Part shown: positions 49,316 through 57,349 of the stretch, piece by piece
Layout: each line of letters opens with the position of its first letter
Numbering within the stretch: position 1 is the first letter of the stretch
Origin: Gemmatimonadota bacterium
GTDB taxonomy: Bacteria > Gemmatimonadota > Gemmatimonadetes > Gemmatimonadales > GWC2-71-9
Reading direction: 5' to 3'
Length of the DNA: 64,000 nt
Assembly (NCBI GenBank): GCA_003222195.1
Contig: QHVB01000025.1
Span: 432,504 to 496,503 of the forward strand
The notes under the pieces: generated by a model
The model's input: only the letters and a program-made list of their open reading frames with translations
Databases searched by the model: none
Told to the model about the DNA's origin: nothing
Made by a program: the position numbers and the translations under genes

Positions 49316-51849
49316 GCGTCGAGCGCCTGACGGCGGCCGCGCGCACTCTGCTGCAGGAGGAGATCGCCGCGGCGCACGGGCGCGAAGTGTCGTTCGTGGT
49401 GCGGGCCGATCCCAACGGCACGCTCAGCGACACGCGCGTCGTCGCCCGCGGCACGATCGACGCGGTGCTCGCACTGCCCGGCGTGGCGCAGCGCGGCGAG
49501 ATGCTGCTCCACAACCATCCGAGCGGGTTCCTCGAGCCCTCGGGCGCCGACCTGCACGTCGCGGCCCGGCTGCACGACGAGGGCGTCGGTTTCGGGATCG
49601 TCAACAACGACGTCAGCACGCTCTACATCGTCGTCGAGTGCCCCCGCGCCCGCACACTCGCGCGGCTCGATTCGCTCGAGATCGCGAATCTGCTCACGGA
49701 GTCCGGCCCCGTGGCGCGCGTGCTGGGCACGAGCGCATTCGAGGACCGACCCGGCCAGCGCGACATGGCGGCCTATGTTGCCGACGCCTACAACGACGGC
49801 GGCATCGCGCTGCTCGAAGCCGGGACTGGCGTCGGCAAGTCGTTCGCGTATCTCGTGCCGGCGCTCGAGTGGGCGCGACTCAACGGCGAGCGCACGGTCG
49901 TCTCGACCAACACGATCAATCTCCAGGAGCAGCTCGTCGGAAAAGACCTGCCGATTCTGTCGCGCGCGTTTTCAACGGGCGACCGCACGGTCACATTCGC
50001 GCTGCTCAAAGGCTGGCGAAACTATCTCTGCCTCTCGCGCCTGGAACAGGCGCGCGCCGGACAGGAGTCGCTGTTCGATGACGCGCGCGGCGCCGAGCTC
50101 GAGGCAATCGCGGGGTGGGCGTCGCGGACGGCGGACGGCAGTCTGGCGGATCTCGTCGCAGAGCCGTCGAGCGACGTGTGGGATGCCGTCGCGGCGGAGT
50201 CGGATCTGTGCACGCGGCTCAAGTGCCCGCACTTCGATCGCTGCTTCGTCTTCGCCGCGAGACGCCGAGCCGCGGAAGCCGACGTCGTGGTAGTGAATCA
50301 CCACCTGCTCGCCTCCGACCTGGCGGTGCGCATCGCCTCGGACAATTGGCAGGAGGCGGCGGTCCTGCCGCCCTACCGCCGGCTGGTGCTGGACGAAGCA
50401 CACCACCTCGAAGACGTCGCCGCGCAGCACCTCGGCATGCAGGTCAGCATGCTCGGCGTGCAGCGGCTGCTCGGCCGCCTCGAGCGCAACGGCCGCGGTC
50501 TGTTGCCGACGCTCGCTGCCGAGCTGAGCAGGCATGACGACTTGCTCGGCGCCGCGAGCCGCGATCTGCTGACGCGCACGGTGCTCGACGCGCTCGTCGC
50601 CGCCCGGCGCTGGGCTGACGAGCTGTTCGGCCGCTTGGCGCGGCGGCTGGACACGGAGCAAAGCGCGGCGCCGGTGCTGCGTCTCACCGATTCGTTCTCT
50701 GGGGACGCCGTGTGGCGTGAAGGACTCGACGTCGCGCTCGACAACCTGCTCATCGCGTTCAGCAAACTCCGCGATGGGGTCGAAACGATCGCCGACCGGC
50801 TCTCGATCGACGATCCCGCCGAAATGCGCACGCGGTTGATCGGAGAACTGCGTGGAGTCGTCCGTCGGCTCGATGCAGCCGCAGAGGGCCTGAAGGCAAC
50901 CTTGCAACCGGTCGGCTATCGCGCACCCGCGGGACCCGCGGTGCGCTGGATGGAACGCCGCGGCCGCCGCACGCCGAACCTTACGCTCTCCGCCGTGCCG
51001 CTCGATCTCGCGCCCGTGCTCAAGGAAGCGCTGTTCGATCGCGTCGAGACGGTGGTGCTGACGAGTGCCACGCTGGCGGCCGGCGGCGAGTTCACGTTCC
51101 TCGAGGAACGCCTCGGTCTGTCGCTGCCGCCATCGCGCGTCACGGTGCGCGAGATCCTGCCGTCGCCCTTCGACTTCGGCGCCCAGTGCGTGTTTGGGAT
51201 CCCCACGGACATCCCCGAGCCACGCGATGATGAGTCAGGCCATGGCGCCGCCGTCGCGCGGGTGCTGCTCGAGCTGGCGCACGCGTCCGACGGCGGCATC
51301 TTCGCGCTGTTCACGAGCCACGGCCAATTGCGGCGCACGGCGGACGCGATCCGCGGGTCTGTGGCGGCACGCTGGCCGCTGCTCGTGCAAGGCGAAGGCC
51401 AGCGTGACCAGCTGCTGCGGCGCTTTCGGGATGCGGGCTCGGCGATCCTTTTGGGAACGGATTCGTTCTGGGAAGGGGTCGACGTGCCGGGTCGCGCGTT
51501 GCGGGTGCTGATTCTCGCGAAGTTGCCGTTCAAAGTGCCGACGGAGCCGCTAACCGCCGCCCGGCTGGAGCGTCTCACCGAGGCGGGGGTGGACGGTTTC
51601 ACCCACTATCTCGTTCCGCTCGCAGCCCTCAAGTTGAAACAGGGGTTCGGAAGGCTGATTCGTACCAAGTCCGACGTCGGGGCGGTCGTCTTGCTGGATC
51701 GGCGCGTCGTCACAAAACGCTATGGGGCGACCATGCTCGAAGGCTTACCCCCGGCCTCCAGGGCGATCGGCAACTGGCCGGAGGTTCGGCGCGAGCTGGA
51801 AGAATTCTTTGCCATGCATAGCATCGGCACGCCGGTGTCTTGGAGGTAG
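49312..51849 (+). CDS. JAB (RadC-type) domain fused to DinG-family iron-sulfur DNA helicase
   Basis: 845 residues from GTG 49312. Residues about 20-115 form a JAB/MPN metalloprotease-like domain with a full JAMM motif: His67-x-His69-Pro-Ser-Gly and Asp80, as in RadC. Residues about 145-845 are a superfamily 2 helicase of the XPD/DinG branch: Walker A EAGTGVGKS with Lys176, STNTINLQEQL, four cysteines (NYLC, DLC, LKC, DRC) placed to hold a 4Fe-4S cluster, NHHLLASDLA, DEAHH, and the C-terminal LTSATLAAGG, LFTSHGQLRRTADAI, GTDSFWEGVDVPG and KQGFGRLIRTKSDVGAVVLLDRR. It would unwind DNA 5' to 3', as DinG does at R-loops or damage. The JAB domain is an unusual addition. Confidence 0.9.
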   Translation: MSVERLTAAARTLLQEEIAAAHGREVSFVVRADPNGTLSDTRVVARGTIDAVLALPGVAQRGEMLLHNHPSGFLEPSGADLHVAARLHDEGVGFGIVNNDVSTLYIVVECPRARTLARLDSLEIANLLTESGPVARVLGTSAFEDRPGQRDMAAYVADAYNDGGIALLEAGTGVGKSFAYLVPALEWARLNGERTVVSTNTINLQEQLVGKDLPILSRAFSTGDRTVTFALLKGWRNYLCLSRLEQARAGQESLFDDARGAELEAIAGWASRTADGSLADLVAEPSSDVWDAVAAESDLCTRLKCPHFDRCFVFAARRRAAEADVVVVNHHLLASDLAVRIASDNWQEAAVLPPYRRLVLDEAHHLEDVAAQHLGMQVSMLGVQRLLGRLERNGRGLLPTLAAELSRHDDLLGAASRDLLTRTVLDALVAARRWADELFGRLARRLDTEQSAAPVLRLTDSFSGDAVWREGLDVALDNLLIAFSKLRDGVETIADRLSIDDPAEMRTRLIGELRGVVRRLDAAAEGLKATLQPVGYRAPAGPAVRWMERRGRRTPNLTLSAVPLDLAPVLKEALFDRVETVVLTSATLAAGGEFTFLEERLGLSLPPSRVTVREILPSPFDFGAQCVFGIPTDIPEPRDDESGHGAAVARVLLELAHASDGGIFALFTSHGQLRRTADAIRGSVAARWPLLVQGEGQRDQLLRRFRDAGSAILLGTDSFWEGVDVPGRALRVLILAKLPFKVPTEPLTAARLERLTEAGVDGFTHYLVPLAALKLKQGFGRLIRTKSDVGAVVLLDRRVVTKRYGATMLEGLPPASRAIGNWPEVRRELEEFFAMHSIGTPVSWR

Positions 51850-51858
51850 ATTTACCGC

Positions 51859-53025
51859 ATGACGTTCAGCAGACGCGTTGGCCGATTGCCCACCTATCCG
51901 ATGGCCGAGCTGCCGGCGATCAAGCGCCGTCTGATCGAGCAGGGTGTGGATGTGATCGATGTCGGGGCAGGCGACGCCGACTTCCCGCCGCCCGACGTTG
52001 CGGTGCAAGCGGTGACACGGGCGCTGCAAGATCCCGCGATGAGCCGCTATGCGTTTCAGCTCGGGCTGCCCGCGTTCCGTGAGGCCGCCGCGGCGTACAT
52101 GCGGCGTCGCTTCGGCGTTTCGGTCGATCCGTTCAAAGAGCTCCACCCCTTGCTCGGCTCAAAGGAAGGAATCGCGCACATGGGGACCGCCCTGCTGAAT
52201 CCCGGTGACGTCGCGATCGTGCCGGTGCCGGGCTACGCCGTCTACCAAGGCGGGACGATTCTCGCTGACGCCGAACCGTTTCTCTACAACCTGACGCCGC
52301 GCACCGATTTCCTGCTCGAGTTGGACGAGATTCCCGCGGATGTGTTGCAGCGCGCGAAGCTCGTCTATCTGAACTATCCGAACAATCCGACGGCCGCCGT
52401 CGCCCCGCGCGAGTATCTGCGGCGCGTCGTGGCCGCATGCCGGAAGCACGATCTCGTCCTCGCGTACGACAATCCGTATTGCGAGATCACGTTCGACGGC
52501 TATGTCGCGCCGTCGATCTTCGAGATCCCGGGCGCGATGGATGTCGCGGTCGAGTTCCATTCGCTTTCCAAGAGTTTCTGCATGACGGGGTGGCGGCTCG
52601 GCTGGGCGGTGGGGCGGCCCGACCGCATCGCCGCGCTCGCGCGCGTGAAGAATTACGTGGACACCGGCGCATTTCTGGCGGTACAGACGGCTGGGGCCGA
52701 AGTGCTGAAGGACGCCGAGCGGATCGCGGCGGGGTACGCAGCGCAGTTCAAAGCGCGGCGCGACGCGATTCTGCCGGCGCTGCGCGCCAATGGATTCGAG
52801 GTGGAGACCCCGCGCGCCACGTTGTATGTGTGGGTGCCGCTGCCGGAGGGCCTCGCGTCGGCCGCATTCCAGAAGCGCGCGCTCGAGGATGTTGGCGTGG
52901 TGACATTACCTGGGAGCGCGTTCGGCGCCGGCGCCGAGGGATTCTTCCGCATCGCGTTGACCGTTCCGACACCCCGGCTCATCGAAGCGACCGAGCGGCT
53001 CGGAAAGGTGCTCGCCACTGTTTGA
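51859..53025 (+). CDS. Class I/II aminotransferase (LL-diaminopimelate aminotransferase-like)
   Basis: 388-residue PLP enzyme. ID-V-GAGDADFPPP, LGSKEGIAHMGTALLNPGD, YLNYPNNPTAAVAP, AYDNPYCEITFDG, SLSKSFCMTGWRLGWAVG with the Schiff-base Lys, and the C-terminal FFRIALTVPTPRL are typical of DapL/AspC-type aminotransferases. LGSKEGIAH and YDNPYCEI are especially close to LL-diaminopimelate aminotransferase, but alanine or aspartate use is possible. It begins nine bases after the helicase gene, so it is likely co-transcribed. PLP need links it to pdxJ. Confidence 0.9.
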   Translation: MTFSRRVGRLPTYPMAELPAIKRRLIEQGVDVIDVGAGDADFPPPDVAVQAVTRALQDPAMSRYAFQLGLPAFREAAAAYMRRRFGVSVDPFKELHPLLGSKEGIAHMGTALLNPGDVAIVPVPGYAVYQGGTILADAEPFLYNLTPRTDFLLELDEIPADVLQRAKLVYLNYPNNPTAAVAPREYLRRVVAACRKHDLVLAYDNPYCEITFDGYVAPSIFEIPGAMDVAVEFHSLSKSFCMTGWRLGWAVGRPDRIAALARVKNYVDTGAFLAVQTAGAEVLKDAERIAAGYAAQFKARRDAILPALRANGFEVETPRATLYVWVPLPEGLASAAFQKRALEDVGVVTLPGSAFGAGAEGFFRIALTVPTPRLIEATERLGKVLATV

Positions 53026-53854
53026 CCGTGAGGTAGCGCGCCAACCGATCGGCCGCGCGTGGCTGATCACCGCGGCGATTCACGTGATCGCCGTGGTGCT
53101 GTTTTTCACGGTGGACTGGCAGGCCCCGTGGCGCAAAGCGACGTACGTCTTCGTGGAGCCGCAGGAGGCGGGCGATTCGATGGTATTCGTCCCCGGCACG
53201 CGCGAGATCCGCGCGAAGGGACCGACGATTGCGTCAACGAAGCGCGAGCCGACCCCACCTCCGGCGGCACCTCCGCCGCCCCCCGCCGAGCCAGCGCCGC
53301 CCGATACCGGCAGGACGCTGCCTGCGTACGATCCGAACGCCAGTCGCGTCGCACCCGCGCCGCAAGTTGGCGACGGCCGCTTGTGGGTGAGCCCGCGGCC
53401 CGGATTACCGGCCGCGGTGGCCGACGCCATTTACGGCGATACGGCCGCGCGACGCTCGGCAGCCATCGATCGCTTGAAGGTGATGGTGGACTCGTTGAAT
53501 CAGGTGCTCGACCAGATGCAGCGCGAGCGGCAACGGCCGAGGTGGACGATCGGCGGCACGCCCAACAAGCCGGAGTGGGGCATCGATTCGGCCTACATCC
53601 ACGTCGCCGGCATCAAGATTCCGACGATGGCGCTGGCGCTGCTCGGCAATCTGCTGCCGCAGGGCAACTTCGACGAAGGCATGCGTGCCCGGCAGCTCAA
53701 CGACATGCGCGCCGATCTGCTGCGCGCGGCGGACCGCGCGCAGACGCTCCAACAGTTCCGCCGCTACGTGCGCGAGCTGCGGGAGCGCAAGCAAGCCGAG
53801 CGCGATGCCGAGGAGCGGCGCCGCGCGCAGGATACGGTCAAAGCCACGCCGTAG
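53018..53854 (+). CDS. Membrane-anchored Pro-rich protein (TonB-like architecture), apparent CTG start
   Basis: About 278 residues if started at CTG 53018. From GTG 53084, the first canonical start, the transmembrane helix (GRAWLITAAIHVIAVVLFFTVDW) would be cut in half, so a start upstream is needed; the only in-frame candidate before the frame closes is CTG 53018, with GGAAAGG ten bases before it. After the helix comes a Pro-rich stretch (EPTPPPAAPPPPPAEPAPPDTGR) as in TonB-type proteins, then a helical region (RRSAAIDRLKVMVDSLNQVLDQMQRER) and a charged coiled coil. No TonB C-terminal domain is seen. Function unknown. It overlaps both neighbours slightly. Confidence 0.6.
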   Translation: MFDREVARQPIGRAWLITAAIHVIAVVLFFTVDWQAPWRKATYVFVEPQEAGDSMVFVPGTREIRAKGPTIASTKREPTPPPAAPPPPPAEPAPPDTGRTLPAYDPNASRVAPAPQVGDGRLWVSPRPGLPAAVADAIYGDTAARRSAAIDRLKVMVDSLNQVLDQMQRERQRPRWTIGGTPNKPEWGIDSAYIHVAGIKIPTMALALLGNLLPQGNFDEGMRARQLNDMRADLLRAADRAQTLQQFRRYVRELRERKQAERDAEERRRAQDTVKATP

Positions 53855-56355
53855 TGATTCGTCTCGCCGTCGTCCTCCCAATTCTTTCGTTGCTCGGGAC
53901 GGGGATTGCCGCCCAGTCCCTGGACCGCAAGGAGCAGCGCGTGCGCGCGTCCATCGCCGCGGCGCGCGAAGAGCAGATCACGTACCTGCAGCGTGTCGTC
54001 GACATCCCCAGCAGCACGCTGAATCTCGAGGGCGTGCGGAAGGTCGGCGCGGTGTTCCGCGCCTCGCTCGACTCCCTTGGCTTCACGACGCGCTGGGCCG
54101 CCGTGCCCGACGCGGTCGGTCGCGCGGGGCATCTCGTCGCTGAGCACCGCGGCAAGCCCGGGGCAGTGCGGTTTCTCCTCATCGGCCACCTCGACACGGT
54201 CGTCGATCCCGGCGGCGCCAACTTCGTGCGCGAGGATTCGACCGCGCGCGCCGTCGGTGGCGCCGACATGAAGGGCGGGGACGTCGTGATTCTGTACGCC
54301 CTCAAGGCGCTCCAGGCCGCGGGCGCGCTGCGCGACTTGAACATCACGATTGTCTTCACCGGCGACGAAGAGCACCCCGGTGAGCCGCTCGCGGACGCGC
54401 GCCGCGCGCTGATCGAAGCCGCGCAGCAGAGCGACGTCGCGCTGGCGTTCGAGGCCGGCAACCGCTCCGACGCGACCGTGGCGCGCCGCGGCGCGAGCAA
54501 CTGGCGCGTCGCCACGACGGGCCGGCAGGCGCATTCGGCCGGCGTCTTCAGCGAGAATGCGGGCTACGGGGCGATCTACGAGCTGGCCAGAATTGTGGAC
54601 GCCTTCCGCGCCCAGCTCGCCGGCGAGCAGTACCTGACGTTCAACGTCGCCACGGCCGTGGGCGGAACCGACATCACCTACGACACCGTCGCGGTCAGTG
54701 GCACGGCAGCGAGCAAGCTCAACATCATCCCCTCGCACGCGGTCGCGCAGGGCGACCTGCGGTTCATCTCAGATGCGCAGCTGCAGCGCACCCGCGCGAA
54801 GATGCGCGCCATCGTGGCGCAGCACCTCCCGGGCACCGACGCCTCGATCGTGTTTCACGACGAGTATCCGGCGATGTCGCCGACACCGGGCAACGCGCGA
54901 CTGCTCGCGGTCTACGATTCGGCAAGTCAGGCGCTGGGCTACGGTGCCGTCGCGGCGCTCGATCCCGGCCGCCGCGGCGCGGGGGACATTTCCTTCGTCG
55001 CGCCACTGATCGACGGCCTCGACGGACTCGGCGCGCTGGGAAGCGGGTCGCACGCACCGGGTGAGCGCGTGGACCTCAAGACGCTGCCGATGCAGACGGA
55101 GCGGGCGGCGTTGCTGTTGTATCGATTGGGGCGGCGGCCCGCCGCGCAGTTTGCTGGGACGGCCTCAAAGGGGGCCGTGGTTTATGCGCAAGACACCGCG
55201 AGCGCGCGCACCGTGCTGCGGGCGGCGACGCTCCTCGACGGCCGGGGCGGCGTGCAACACAACGTCGACATCCTCGTCGTGGGCAGCCGCATCGCGCGCA
55301 TCGCCCCGCGCGGGGCCAAGCCGGCGGGCGCACGCGTCGTGGACCTGGGCGACCGCACCGTACTGCCCGGCCTGATCGACGCCCACACCCATCCCGTCTG
55401 GTACTTCAATCGGCAGAACCGGCTGCACACCGGCAACGACGGTGACACGCCCGCGCAGTCGATGCTTGCGGCGGCGGCCAATGCCTATGCAACGCTCATG
55501 GCAGGATTCACGACGATTCAGAGCGTGGGATCGCGCAGCGACGGAGATCTGCGCGACTGGATCGCCACCCAGGGGCTGCCGGGGCCGCGCATTCTCACCT
55601 CGCTCGAGCCGATCACTGATCGCACCCTGAGTGCCGATTCGCTGCGGGTGCTGGTGCGGCAGCGCAAAGCCGAGGGCGCCGATCTCATCAAGCTGTTCGC
55701 GTCGGCGAGCATTCGGGAGGGCGGTCAGCAGACCCTGTCCGATTCGCAGCTCGTCGCGGCCTGCGGCGAGGCCAAAGCACTGGGCCTGCGGACTCTGGTG
55801 CACGCGCACAGCGCGGCGTCTGTGCGTGCCGCGGCACTCGCAGGTTGTACCCAGGTGGAGCACGGCATTTTCGTGACGCAGGACGTGCTGTCGCTCCTGG
55901 CCGCGCGCGGGACGTACTTCGATCCGCAGTGCGCGCTCGTGTTCCGCAACTATCTCGACAACCGCGCGCGCTATCAGGGCATCGGCAACTACACCGATTC
56001 GGGCTTTGCGGTCATGGAACGGGTGTTGCCGCTCGCCGCTCAGGACATTCGTATGGCGCTGGCGACGCCGGCACTCAAAGTCGTGTACGGCACGGACGCG
56101 GTCGCGGGCGCTCACGGCCACAACGCCGAGGACTTGATTTGCCGGGTCGAGCGGGCGGGGGAGGCGCCGATGCACGCGATCGTGGCGGCGACGTCGCTCA
56201 ACGCCGAGGCGTTGGGGCTTGGGGACCGGATCGGCGCCATCGCGCCGGGCCTCGACGCCGACATCATCGCGGTCGACGGTGACCCCTCGCGCGACATCAG
56301 GGCTCTGCGGCGCGTGAGCTTCGTGATGAAGTCGGGAAGGATCGTGCTGTGTTAA
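53854..56355 (+). CDS. Fusion of M20 peptidase and amidohydrolase
   Basis: 833 residues from GTG 53854, sharing one base with the previous stop. A signal peptide (VIRLAVVLPILSLLGTGIAAQ) leads into an M20 family domain (about 25-430) with LLIGHLDTVVDPGG, VGGADMKGGDVV, VFTGDEEHPGE, FEAGN and GSGSHAPGERVDLKTLP: the dizinc carboxypeptidase ligands. From about residue 445 an amidohydrolase of the imidazolonepropionase/prolidase type follows: LPGLIDAHTHPVWYF (His511 region), HAHSAAS, QVEHGIFV and VYGTDAV. Both active sites look complete. The two halves are usually separate proteins; together they may trim peptides and release the last residue. A palindromic hairpin ends the gene. Confidence 0.87.
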   Translation: MIRLAVVLPILSLLGTGIAAQSLDRKEQRVRASIAAAREEQITYLQRVVDIPSSTLNLEGVRKVGAVFRASLDSLGFTTRWAAVPDAVGRAGHLVAEHRGKPGAVRFLLIGHLDTVVDPGGANFVREDSTARAVGGADMKGGDVVILYALKALQAAGALRDLNITIVFTGDEEHPGEPLADARRALIEAAQQSDVALAFEAGNRSDATVARRGASNWRVATTGRQAHSAGVFSENAGYGAIYELARIVDAFRAQLAGEQYLTFNVATAVGGTDITYDTVAVSGTAASKLNIIPSHAVAQGDLRFISDAQLQRTRAKMRAIVAQHLPGTDASIVFHDEYPAMSPTPGNARLLAVYDSASQALGYGAVAALDPGRRGAGDISFVAPLIDGLDGLGALGSGSHAPGERVDLKTLPMQTERAALLLYRLGRRPAAQFAGTASKGAVVYAQDTASARTVLRAATLLDGRGGVQHNVDILVVGSRIARIAPRGAKPAGARVVDLGDRTVLPGLIDAHTHPVWYFNRQNRLHTGNDGDTPAQSMLAAAANAYATLMAGFTTIQSVGSRSDGDLRDWIATQGLPGPRILTSLEPITDRTLSADSLRVLVRQRKAEGADLIKLFASASIREGGQQTLSDSQLVAACGEAKALGLRTLVHAHSAASVRAAALAGCTQVEHGIFVTQDVLSLLAARGTYFDPQCALVFRNYLDNRARYQGIGNYTDSGFAVMERVLPLAAQDIRMALATPALKVVYGTDAVAGAHGHNAEDLICRVERAGEAPMHAIVAATSLNAEALGLGDRIGAIAPGLDADIIAVDGDPSRDIRALRRVSFVMKSGRIVLC

Positions 56356-56356
56356 C

Positions 56357-56386
56357 GGTAGGGGCGCGGCGTGCTGCGCCCCTACC
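56357..56386. terminator. Palindromic repeat hairpin (copy 2) acting as likely bidirectional terminator
   Basis: GGTAGGGGCGC / GCGCCCCTACC forms an 11-bp stem with an eight-base loop, starting two bases after the M20/amidohydrolase stop and ending 16 bases before the converging CHRD gene. The core matches the coding-region copy at 9266-9293, so this is a dispersed palindromic repeat placed where transcripts from both sides end. Confidence 0.65.
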
Positions 56387-56401
56387 CGTGATTCCTGCAG
56401 C

Positions 56402-56863
56402 TTACAGCTTCACCAACGTGCCGCGAATTTCGCCGGCAGGGTTTTTCTTCGTGTGAATGTTCACATACGAACGACCGGCGCGGATAATCCCCAGGATTGA
56501 ATCGACTGGCACGGCGGATCCCTGCGTTGCCGTCCCTTTGAAGCCGACGCCCGTCGCGGGAGGGGCGAAGTTCACCTGCACGTTGCCCGCGACCGAATCA
56601 GCCGCGTGACGGTGAATATGCCCCAAGATGATGCTGTCGATCGGCGTGTCGATAACGACCTTCCACGTGACCACGTTGCCGAGAATGGTGACAGTCGCGT
56701 GCCCGGTTGCCGTCGTGGTGACGGCGGTCGGCGCCTCGTTGGCGCCGTTCAAGGTGGCGGTGTAGACCTCCAGGTCCGCGGGAATCGTCACCCCGTTGTC
56801 GCTGCACGCCACGCCGACCAGTCCGACGGCTGCGAAGACTGCGAATGCTCGCGATACACGCAT
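56402..56863 (-). CDS. CHRD-domain lipoprotein
   Basis: 153 residues with a lipobox (GLVGVAC). The mature part is a single CHRD fold: YTATLNGANEAPTAVTTTATGHATVTILGNVVTWKVVIDTPIDSIILGHIHRHAADSVAGNVQVNF then SYVNIHTKKNPAGEIRGTLV. The paired histidines in GHIHRH and the NIHT motif are typical CHRD features. CHRD domains are implicated in surface protein interactions. It follows two cupredoxin genes on the same strand after an 87-base gap with an inverted repeat. Confidence 0.92.
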   Translation of the reverse strand: MRVSRAFAVFAAVGLVGVACSDNGVTIPADLEVYTATLNGANEAPTAVTTTATGHATVTILGNVVTWKVVIDTPIDSIILGHIHRHAADSVAGNVQVNFAPPATGVGFKGTATQGSAVPVDSILGIIRAGRSYVNIHTKKNPAGEIRGTLVKL

Positions 56864-56879
56864 ATCAGTCTCTCCTTAC

Positions 56880-56903
56880 GCAGTTTGTCACAGGTGAAAC
56901 TGC
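56880..56903. promoter_or_regulatory. Inverted repeat upstream of the CHRD gene
   Basis: GCAGTTT (56880-56886) and AAACTGC (56897-56903) form a 7-bp inverted repeat with a ten-base loop, lying between the cupredoxin gene and the CHRD gene, about 17 bases before the CHRD start. It could be an operator or an attenuator; no T-tract fits either direction well. Confidence 0.45.
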
Positions 56904-56950
56904 ACAAACCTTCGGTACGAAACACGGTCTCCTCTCGGACGGCTGAAGGT

Positions 56951-57349
56951 TTACCGAACGACGACTTTCCCCACCATGCCAATCGACCTGTGCGGCGTGC
57001 AGTGATAGGGGAACACCCCCACTGCGGGGAAGCGGTGCGAGAAGCGGGCCCCGGGACTGAGATCGGAGGAGTCCCAGATACCGGTGGTGTCGGACGTCGT
57101 CGTATGAGGCTCCACACCCACGTCTTCGCAGTTCACCCACGTGACCGTTCCGCCGGGCGGCACCGCGATCGAATCGGGATGAAAGGCGAAATCCCGCATC
57201 GCGACGATGACGTGCATGGAGTCGATGACCGTGACGGGCACGCGGCATTCCGCCGCGGTGTTGAGCGACGGCCCCGAGCCCCGCTCGGAGAAGCACGCGA
57301 CGACTGCGGCGCACCCGATCGCCAACAGTCGCACACCGAGCGGCTTCAT
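56951..57349 (-). CDS. Cupredoxin (plastocyanin-like) secreted protein
   Basis: 132 residues from ATG 57349, which overlaps the previous stop as ATGA. A hydrophobic leader (MKPLGVRLLAIGCAAVVAC) may end in a lipid-modified Cys. The copper site is visible: VEPHTTTSD gives the first His, and YHCTPHRSIGMVG gives Cys, His and Met ligands, in the plastocyanin/amicyanin order. It has the FAFHPDSIAVPPGGTVTWVN strand that marks cupredoxins. It would carry electrons or copper in the periplasm, next to a barrel protein that contains its own cupredoxin domain. Confidence 0.9.
   Translation of the reverse strand: MKPLGVRLLAIGCAAVVACFSERGSGPSLNTAAECRVPVTVIDSMHVIVAMRDFAFHPDSIAVPPGGTVTWVNCEDVGVEPHTTTSDTTGIWDSSDLSPGARFSHRFPAVGVFPYHCTPHRSIGMVGKVVVR

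Noticed and set aside
53059..53853. Upstream extension of the M20/amidohydrolase frame
   Set aside because: It is an out-of-frame shadow of the Pro-rich membrane protein; the signal peptide starts at GTG 53854.
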